The notes below the pieces were generated by a model, which saw only the letters and a program-made list of their open reading frames with translations, had not been told where the DNA came from and searched no databases. The position numbers were made by a program, and so were the translations under genes. From Actinospineispora spinosispora DSM 44797 (lineage in GTDB: Bacteria; Actinomycetota; Actinomycetes; Mycobacteriales; Pseudonocardiaceae), in assembly GCF_000429025.1 (NCBI RefSeq), contig NZ_KE386839.1, positions 175,384 to 239,383 on the forward strand: 64,000 nt of DNA, read 5' to 3'. Below are positions 58,191 to 64,000 of this stretch, piece after piece (within the stretch, counting starts at the first letter, position 1; every line of letters begins with the position of its first letter).

Positions 58191-61034
58191 ATGACCGACG
58201 CCGTGGAACAACAGGACAGCCGGAGCGCGAAGCCGGTGGTGGGGAACGTGGGGGGCAGCGGCAAAGGTCGCAAGCGGTCCGGCGGGCTCAAGATCGACCG
58301 GGTGCACACGACACCCGGTGTGCACCCCTACGACGAGGTCGAGTGGGAGCGCCGCGATGTCGTGATGACGAACTGGCGCGACGGCACGATCAACTTCGAG
58401 CAGCGCGGCGTGGAGTTCCCGTCGTCCTGGTCGGTCAACGCGACGAACATCGTCACCAGCAAGTACTTCCGGGGTGCCGCCGGCTCCCCGCAGCGTGAGC
58501 ACAGCCTGCGTCAGCTCATCGACCGGGTGGTCTCCAGCTACGTCAAGGCGGGCGTCGAGCACAGCTACTTCGCCTCCGACACCGACGCCGAGGTGTTCGA
58601 GCACGAGCTCACCTGGATGCTGCTGCACCAGGTCTTCAGCTTCAACTCGCCCGTCTGGTTCAACGTCGGCACCTCGTCGCCGCAGCAGGTCTCGGCGTGT
58701 TTCATCCTGTCGGTCGACGACACGATGGAGTCGATCCTCAACTGGTACCGCGAGGAGGGCCTGATCTTCAAGGGCGGCTCCGGCGCGGGCCTCAACCTGT
58801 CCCGCATCCGCTCCTCGAAGGAGCTGCTGTCCTCCGGTGGCACCGCGTCGGGCCCGGTCTCGTTCATGCGCGGCGCCGATGCGAGCGCCGGCACCATCAA
58901 GTCCGGTGGCGCCACCCGGCGCGCGGCCAAGATGGTCGTCCTCGACGTCGACCACCCGGACATCGAGGAGTTCGTGCAGACCAAGCTGCGCGAGGAGGAG
59001 AAGATCCGGGTCCTGCGCGACGCCGGCTTCGACATGGACCTCGGCGGCTCGGACATCGCGTCGGTCCAGTACCAGAACGCGAACAACTCGGTGCGGGTCT
59101 CCGACGAGTTCATGCGCTCGGTGGAGAGCGACACCGAGTTCGGCCTGCGGGCCCGGCTGACCGGCGACGTGATCGAGACGGTCAAGGCTCGTTCGCTGTT
59201 CCGGGGCATCTCCGAGGCCGCGTGGGCGTGTGCCGACCCGGGTCTGCAGTACGACGACACGATCAACGACTGGCACACCTGCCCGGAGTCCGGTCGCATC
59301 ACCGCGTCCAACCCGTGCAGCGAGTACCTGCACCTGGACAACTCGAGCTGCAACCTGGCCTCGCTGAACCTGATGAAGTTCCTCGAGCCGGACGGCGGGT
59401 TCGACGCCGCGCGGTTCGCCAAGGCCGTCGAGCTGGTCATCACCGCGATGGACATCTCGATCTGCTTCGCGGACTTCCCGACCGACCCGATCGGTGAGAC
59501 CACCCGGGCGTTCCGCCAGCTCGGCATCGGCTACGCGAACCTGGGTGCGCTGCTGATGGCGACCGGCCACGCGTACGACTCGGAAGGCGGCCGCGCGCTG
59601 GCCGCGTCGATCACCTCGCTGATGACCGGCACGGCGTACCGGCGCTCGGCCGAGCTCGCCGGCGCGGTGGGCGCCTACGACGGCTACGCCCGCAACGCAC
59701 AGGCCCACCAGCGGGTCATGCGCAAGCACGCCGCCGCGAACGACGACATCCGCACCCTCGACCACATCGACGCGAGCGTGCACAAGCTGGCGACGAAGGC
59801 CTGGCAGCAGTGCCTCAAGGTCGGCGAGAAGAACGGCTGGCGCAACGCGCAGGCCAGCGTTCTCGCCCCGACCGGCACGATCGGCCTGATGATGGACTGC
59901 GACACCACCGGTATCGAGCCGGACCTGGCGCTCGTCAAGTTCAAGAAGCTGGTCGGCGGCGGGTCGATGCAGATCGTGAACCAGACCGTGCCGCGTGCGC
60001 TCACCTCGCTGGGCTACCAGCAGGAGCAGATGGAGGCCATCGTCGAGTTCATCGGCGAGCACGGCCACGTCGTGGACGCCCCGAGCCTGCGCCCGGAACA
60101 CTACGAGGTGTTCGACTGCGCGATGGGTGAGCGGTCCATCCCGGCGATGGGCCACGTGCGGATGATGGCGGCAGTACAGCCGTTCATCAGCGGTGCGATC
60201 TCGAAGACGGTGAACATGCCGGAGGCGGCCTCGATCGAGGACGTCGAGGAGATCTACCTGCAGGGCTGGAAGCTGGGTCTCAAGGCGCTGGCGATCTACC
60301 GGGACAACTGCAAGGTCGGCCAGCCCCTGACCAACGCCCGGTCGAAGCCCGCCGAGGCGGAGAAGCAGGTCATCATCGAGAACCGTCCGGTGCGCCGGCG
60401 GCTGCCGAAGAAGCGTCCGAGCCAGACGGTGTCCTTCACCGTCGGCGGCGCCGAGGGCTACCTGCACGCCGGTTCCTACCCGGACGACGGCCTCGGCGAG
60501 ATCTTCATCAAGCTCGGCAAGCAGGGCTCCACGCTCGCCGGTGTGATGGACGCGTTCTCCATGTCGATCTCGGTGGGCCTGCAGTACGGCATCCCGCTGG
60601 AGTTCTACGTCTCGAAGTTCTGCAACCAGCGCTTCGAGCCGGCCGGCATGACCGACGACCCGGACATCCGGATCGCCACGAGCGTCCTGGACTACCTGTT
60701 CCGCCGTCTCGCGCTCGACCACCTGCCCTACGAGAAGCGGTCCCAGCTGGGCATCTTCTCGGCCGACGAGCGCACCGCGCAGGTGGCGGAGACCTACGGC
60801 GACAGCGGTGACGTCGACCTCGACACGCTGCGCACCACGGTCGACGCGACACCGGCCACCCCGGCCGGGGTGAGCAAGGCGCCGGTCGAGGTGGGCAGCT
60901 CGACCGAGCTGCTGGAGCTGCAGCAGGGCAAGCTCGCCGACGCCCCGCTGTGCCTGACCTGCGGTACGAAGATGCGCCCGGCCGGCTCCTGCTACGTGTG
61001 CGAGGGCTGCGGCTCGACCTCCGGCTGCAGCTGA
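58191..61034 (+). CDS. nrdJ: Vitamin B12-dependent (class II) ribonucleotide reductase
   Basis: 947 aa. Makes dNTPs using adenosylcobalamin. Finger-loop and active-site parts are visible: SACFILSVDDTMESI, SGAGLNLSRIRSSKELLS, NPCSEYLHLDNSSCNLASLNL and VLAPTGTIGLMMDCDTTGIEP. The C-terminus has four paired cysteines (CLTCGTKMRPAGSCYVCEGC) for re-reduction of the active site. ATG 58191 after GAGAGGGACGAG. No cobalamin riboswitch is seen in the 59-base gap after nrdR. A GA-rich hairpin follows. Confidence 0.97.
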   Translation: MTDAVEQQDSRSAKPVVGNVGGSGKGRKRSGGLKIDRVHTTPGVHPYDEVEWERRDVVMTNWRDGTINFEQRGVEFPSSWSVNATNIVTSKYFRGAAGSPQREHSLRQLIDRVVSSYVKAGVEHSYFASDTDAEVFEHELTWMLLHQVFSFNSPVWFNVGTSSPQQVSACFILSVDDTMESILNWYREEGLIFKGGSGAGLNLSRIRSSKELLSSGGTASGPVSFMRGADASAGTIKSGGATRRAAKMVVLDVDHPDIEEFVQTKLREEEKIRVLRDAGFDMDLGGSDIASVQYQNANNSVRVSDEFMRSVESDTEFGLRARLTGDVIETVKARSLFRGISEAAWACADPGLQYDDTINDWHTCPESGRITASNPCSEYLHLDNSSCNLASLNLMKFLEPDGGFDAARFAKAVELVITAMDISICFADFPTDPIGETTRAFRQLGIGYANLGALLMATGHAYDSEGGRALAASITSLMTGTAYRRSAELAGAVGAYDGYARNAQAHQRVMRKHAAANDDIRTLDHIDASVHKLATKAWQQCLKVGEKNGWRNAQASVLAPTGTIGLMMDCDTTGIEPDLALVKFKKLVGGGSMQIVNQTVPRALTSLGYQQEQMEAIVEFIGEHGHVVDAPSLRPEHYEVFDCAMGERSIPAMGHVRMMAAVQPFISGAISKTVNMPEAASIEDVEEIYLQGWKLGLKALAIYRDNCKVGQPLTNARSKPAEAEKQVIIENRPVRRRLPKKRPSQTVSFTVGGAEGYLHAGSYPDDGLGEIFIKLGKQGSTLAGVMDAFSMSISVGLQYGIPLEFYVSKFCNQRFEPAGMTDDPDIRIATSVLDYLFRRLALDHLPYEKRSQLGIFSADERTAQVAETYGDSGDVDLDTLRTTVDATPATPAGVSKAPVEVGSSTELLELQQGKLADAPLCLTCGTKMRPAGSCYVCEGCGSTSGCS

Positions 61035-61349
61035 AAACGAGCGATATTGCATCAGGTGCAACAAGTGCCGCCGCGCCACCGGCGGATGTGCGAGGAGAGG
61101 GGGAGGGAGTCAGGCTCCCTATGGTTTCCTCCCCCTCACCGCACGGGGAATCGCGTGAGCGATGTTGCACCAGCTGCGAAGGAATGCCGGTTCAGAGGCT
61201 GGCATGACAACTCAATAGATGCGGATTCGACAGTCCGCACCGATGACCTGCGGGTGCTCATCCCGCTCAGGCCTGGCGTCGCCCGGTCTCCCAGGAGGAG
61301 CCGGGCGACTCTGGGAAGGATCTATGCCAAGAAAGGAGGAAAGCTCACC
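61035..61349. other. Non-coding gap after nrdJ
   Basis: Holds two copies of a ~23-base direct repeat (GAGCGATATTGCATCAGGTG at 61040 and GAGCGATGTTGCACCAGCTG at 61158, 118 bases apart), each containing a TTGCA-N5-TGCAA-like dyad, and the nrdJ terminator hairpin between them. Nothing else recognised except the Shine-Dalgarno AAAGGAGGAAAGC of the small gene at 61350. Confidence 0.55.
61097..61137 (+). terminator. Terminator hairpin after nrdJ
   Basis: GAGGGGGAGG (61097–61106) pairs with CCTCCCCCTC (61128–61137); an alternative inner stem AGGGAG/CTCCCT spans 61104–61120. Flanking GTGCG/CGCAC extends the fold. Confidence 0.6.
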
Positions 61350-61493
61350 ATGGCGAAGACAAACAAGCGCCAGACCAGCGCGAAGGCCGCTACGGCGGCG
61401 TCGAAAGTGCTGAAGGGCAAGGCGTCCGCAGCGGCTAAGACGGCTGCGGGCAGCGCGCTAGCGCAGACGCGTCCGAGCGCGAAGAGGAAGTAG
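61350..61493 (+). CDS. Small Lys/Ala-rich basic protein (47 aa)
   Basis: Starts MAKTNKRQTSAKAATAASKV and ends QTRPSAKRK. AAAGGAGGAAAGC at 61333–61345 is one of the best ribosome-binding sites in the window, so the frame is probably expressed. Composition resembles histone H1-like or nucleic acid-binding tails. Members of this kind accompany DUF2188 genes in actinobacteria, as here. No defined function. Confidence 0.7.
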   Translation: MAKTNKRQTSAKAATAASKVLKGKASAAAKTAAGSALAQTRPSAKRK

Positions 61494-61713
61494 CTGGGCC
61501 CGGTACGGGAGTGCTGATATCACTCCCGTCCCGGGACCCGCACGGTAAACGACTTCGGCGGAGTACGCGCAGTGGGGCAAAGGCAATCTGACCCCGATCG
61601 TGTGTCACTCCCGTCGGTTTCGGCCTTGCGGGTTTCCGGCTCGGCCGTACAGGTCGGCCGGGCCACGGGACGTGTGCGTCGCCATTGGCGACGCACAGGA
61701 AAGGGAGGCCTTC

Positions 61714-61944
61714 ATGGCCGCAGGCGATATCCACACGGTCCATCGCGATGGCCGTTGGTATAACGAGGTTGAAGGCGGTCAGCGTGCCAGCAACAGCGCG
61801 CCGACCAAGGTAGAGGCTCAGGCTACGGGGCGCGACATGGCGATCGATCGTGGTGTGGAGCACGTCATCCACAACCTCGACGGTGAGATCGGCGAGCGGA
61901 ATACCTACCCGCGTAGTCGGGATCCGCGCGCGTCGAGGGGTTAG
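61714..61944 (+). CDS. DUF2188 family protein (76 aa)
   Basis: MAAGDIHTVHRDGRWYNEVE with later IHNLDGEIGERNTYP is the DUF2188 pattern (a small fold whose member sequences read HVVP..GGWAVK…). AAGGGAGG lies before the ATG at 61714. It follows the Lys/Ala-rich gene after a 220-base gap without a gene. DUF2188 proteins have no established role. Confidence 0.75.
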   Translation: MAAGDIHTVHRDGRWYNEVEGGQRASNSAPTKVEAQATGRDMAIDRGVEHVIHNLDGEIGERNTYPRSRDPRASRG

Positions 61945-62048
61945 CTCAGCTCCCCAGCGGACCTCAAGACTCGGCCGGGCAGGGTATGTCCGGCCGAGTC
62001 GGGGGTCGCTGACAGTGACTGCATCGATGTTGTGTTAGACGCAACGTC

Positions 62049-62476
62049 GTGGATCATGTTTTGGCGTTGCCTGGGGCGGCGTCTTCGGTGTTGGTTGCGG
62101 GGGTTCGGCATCTCGATCCGGCGCCGGCGGTGTTCGAGGCGATGCTGGATGGTTGATCGTGTCAGCAGCGGTCTCGCTTCTTGCGGGCGGGCGGGACGAT
62201 CAAGCCGCGGGTCAAGATCGTGCGCCGTTTCGTCCGGTTCTCGAATCAGTACCCGTGGCAGTGGACCCCGGTGAGTTCGAGGCGTTCATGGGCTCGACGT
62301 CGGTGGCCGTCTCGACCGCCCGGAACTACCGGAACTCGTTGCGGTTGTTCTGTGACTACATCACTGATGCCCGCTACGGCTGGCCGGCCGAGTGTTTGCA
62401 GCGATTCGGGGTGGCCCCGCAGCAGGTGCTGCACGAGTGGAACTCCGTGGTCCACAGCGCGGAGTATGAAGGGCGC
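62049..62476 (+). pseudogene. Remnant of a tyrosine-recombinase-type integrase, N-terminal part
   Basis: From a GTG at 62049 the frame reads VDHVLALPGAASSVLVAGV … VFEAMLDG, then meets TGA at 62154 where the family has Trp; it continues in the same frame as RFLRAGGTIKPRVKIVRRFV and NQYPWQWTPV, shifts frame near 62265–62275 to EFEAFMGSTSVAVSTARNYR and LRLFCDYITDARYGWPAEC, and is cut at about 62474–62480, where sequence of a second integrase begins. One stop, one frameshift and a truncation make this clearly non-functional. Confidence 0.8.
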
Positions 62477-63584
62477 TGGTCACCGACCTTCCCGGCAAAC
62501 AGATCCGCTGGATCGCGCGCAGCCAGACAGCGCACCTCCTCCGAGAGCTAGCCACCATCCATGGACCCATCACCCACGACCACCTCGACGCCCTTCCCCA
62601 GAGCCGTCACGAGGTGTTCCTGCGTCAACTGCTCGTGCAGGCCGGCGTCGTTCCGCCGCGAGACGATGACCTCGAACGGATCCCGCCCTGGCTGGACACC
62701 CTGCTCGCCGACGAGCCTGAACACAGAGCACGGCCGATCCGGCCGTTCGCCCACTGGTTCGTCCTCCGACGAGCCCGCCGCCTCGCCGCCCGCCGACGCC
62801 ATCCGAGTGAGGTTGGCAGGGAACTCCGAAAGCAAATCCGGGTCGCGCCCGAATTCCTCACCTGGCTTGACGCGCAGGGTCTCGATCTTTCTACGGCCAG
62901 CCAGACCGACCTAGAACGCTGGCTTTCGTGCGGCAACACCCGGTCCTACGACGTCCGCTACCTCGTGGCATGGGCCCGCTCTCGACAGCTGATCTCAAAC
63001 CTATGGGTTCCTTCCCGAGCTCGACCCCAGCCCGAGCATCTACTCGACGAGCAACGCCGCTGGCAACTGCTAGAGCGCTGCTTCGATGACACCTCGATTG
63101 CGCTGGATACCCGAGCTGCCGCAGCCCTGATCCTGCTCTTCGGGTTATCGATCACCCGGGTCCGGCATCTGACCACTGATAACCTGCAACAAGAAGACGA
63201 CGACACCTACCTCAAGATCAGCGCTCGCCCCCTGCTACTGCCGCCGAAACTCGGCCGCATGCTCACCGACCTCGCCGGCGGAGAGCATCAGCGTTCGCGC
63301 TACAAGCAACGACCCGACCTCCAGAAATGGCTCTTTCCGGGACTCGTGCCTGCAAAGCCCCTCAGCGCTGACGGCTTGCAATGCGAACTCAGAGAATTGG
63401 ACTGCTCGCCCGCCCAGCCCGGAACGCTGCCCTCGTCGCTCTTGCCGCTGACTTACCTTCAGCCGCCTTAGCCGACTTCGTCGGGGTGCACCACGCCACC
63501 GCCGCCCGTTGGGCACAACTCGCTGCGCGTGACTGGCGTGCCTTCGTCGCCACCAGGCGAGGGAATACCGCCGCTCAGGAATAA
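62477..63584 (+). pseudogene. Remnant of a second site-specific integrase/recombinase, frameshifted
   Basis: Begins mid-protein (LVTDLPGKQIRWIARSQTAH, LLRELATIHGPITHDHLDAL, then VFLRQLLVQAG…), so the N-terminus is lost at the junction with the first remnant. The core has ALILLFGLSITRVRHLTTDN and ARPLLLPPKLGRMLTDLAGG. Around 63395–63405 one extra base shifts the frame: the main frame continues as nonsense while the next frame gives ARPARNAALVALAADLPS and HHATAARWAQLAARDW, the usual end of this family. The longest intact frame in it is 62614–63471. Non-functional as it stands. Confidence 0.8.
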
Positions 63585-63622
63585 GTGCCCTGCACCAGTA
63601 CCCCACAGCGTTCGTCCGCTCC

Positions 63623-63669
63623 CACACCGGCGGTCACCATCGAGTTCCCCGATGGTGACCGCCGGTGTG
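63623..63669. repeat. Large perfect palindrome (family E)
   Basis: 20-bp stem (63623–63642 with 63650–63669; ACACCGGCGGTCACCATCG and its complement) and a seven-base loop. It follows the integrase remnant and stands just before the family C half repeat. Sequence unrelated to families A–D; possibly a terminator. Confidence 0.85.
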
Positions 63670-63678
63670 TCCGGCCAC

Positions 63679-63700
63679 TTCGCAGAGCGTCGTGTCGTGT
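63679..63700. repeat. Palindromic repeat family C, truncated half copy
   Basis: TTCGCAGAGCGTCGTGTCGTGT equals the left arm of the copy at 55726 (one mismatch in the core) and stops where GGGACTGTTCC, the presumed IS256-family end, begins. The right arm is absent, so the copy seems split by the insertion. Confidence 0.75.
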
Positions 63701-64000
63701 GGGACTGTTCCAAGATCGGTGTTTCCGGCCCGACACGCCGGGCTGAGGTCCGGCGGGATGGGCACTGTGAGTGATGACATCGGACCTTGTGAGTCCAGGC
63801 AAGCGTGACGAGAAGCCGGCGCGGTTGTCGCCGGAGCAGGCCGCCGCGGCGGCGATGGTGGCCGAGGCCAAGGCACGGGGATTGGCGTTGACTGGCCCGG
63901 ACGGTCTGCTGAAACTGTTCACTAAGAACGTGCTGGAAGCGGCGCTTGACGAGGAAATGACCGAGCATCTCGGGCACAAGAAAAATCAGGCGGAGCCGGA
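63701..64000 (+). mobile_element. IS256-family insertion sequence, left end, cut by the window
   Basis: Presumed terminal repeat starts GGGACTGTTCCAAGATCGGT at 63701, directly after the broken family C palindrome. The transposase frame follows at 63774. The right end and the target duplication are outside the window. Confidence 0.7.
63774..64000 (+). CDS. IS256 (Mutator-like) family transposase, 3' part beyond window
   Basis: ATG 63774 (GTG 63771 also possible). The visible 75 residues include DGLLKLFTKNVLEAALDEEM and TEHLGHKK, the conserved N-terminal block of IS256 transposases. No frameshift in the visible part, so the element may be intact. DDE residues lie outside the window. Confidence 0.9.
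   Translation, partial: MTSDLVSPGKRDEKPARLSPEQAAAAAMVAEAKARGLALTGPDGLLKLFTKNVLEAALDEEMTEHLGHKKNQAEP

Noticed and set aside
58155..61079. 974-aa open frame antisense to nrdJ
   Set aside because: Mirror of the nrdJ codon pattern; repetitive Val/Arg/Asp/His composition, no motif. The true gene is on the other strand.

Overview
The window is high-GC DNA with actinobacterial gene order and gene content: a miaB–miaA–dapF–hflX–lexA–nrdR–nrdJ backbone, dnaG next to dgt, a gluABCD-type glutamate ABC transporter, frequent GTG starts, stop/start overlaps and probable leaderless promoters. The small-protein families and the long intergenic palindromes suggest the Pseudonocardiales (Pseudonocardia/Amycolatopsis-like). 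This placement is inference; there is no 16S gene here.

Layout. 1–600: 3' part of a GntR/FadR regulator. 600–2534: leuA behind a leaderless Leu-codon leader peptide and an attenuator hairpin. 2.5–3.5 kb: APH-like kinase. 3.5–9.7 kb: D-glucarate catabolism (divergent LysR, then transporter, KDG dehydratase, 2-oxoglutarate semialdehyde dehydrogenase, glucarate dehydratase). 9.9–12.9 kb: XdhC-like protein, DUF218 protein and dGTPase, translationally coupled. 12.9–16.5 kb: small Cys protein and divergent TPR regulator, arylamine N-acetyltransferase, ECF41 sigma factor. 16.5–17.3 kb: a hairpin-rich non-coding stretch. 17.3–20.7 kb: dnaG operon and a small YtxH-like gene. 20.8 kb: tRNA-Asn(GTT). 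21–23.3 kb: class II HelD/HelR-like RNA polymerase-associated ATPase. 23.4–28.5 kb: small hypotheticals (one with a LexA box), TetR/EamA pair, methyltransferase, ADC-like protein, TatA. 28.5–31.2 kb: ornithine decarboxylase plus a SpeD–SpeE fusion, separated by 131-bp tandem repeats. 31.3–35.1 kb: a response-regulator/thioredoxin-reductase fusion, its cyclic-nucleotide-domain histidine kinase, and a GNAT protein. 35–38.6 kb: LLM oxidoreductase, HtrA protease, permuted papain-like protein, small membrane protein. 38.6–49.3 kb: acyl-CoA ligase, glutamate ABC transporter, two-component system, PadR, TAXI binding protein, miaB and a membrane protein. 49.4–61 kb: DUF349 protein, miaA, dapF, hflX, secreted protein, lexA, chiZ-like gene, nrdR, nrdJ. 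61–64 kb: small-protein pair, wrecked integrase genes, and the left end of an IS256-family element.

How the genes work together. Three biochemical modules read clearly: glucarate to 2-oxoglutarate, ornithine to putrescine to spermidine-type polyamine, and glutamate uptake. Two regulatory modules also read clearly: an SOS pair (lexA/chiZ-like with a LexA box, plus a second strong LexA box on an unknown gene) and an NrdR-controlled class II ribonucleotide reductase. The least explained protein system is the REC–thioredoxin-fold–flavoprotein fusion with its CNB-domain kinase. The least explained DNA structures are at least four families of long perfect or near-perfect intergenic palindromes. One supplies the C-terminus of a protein, one sits inside an operon, and one appears to have been the landing site of the IS256 element.
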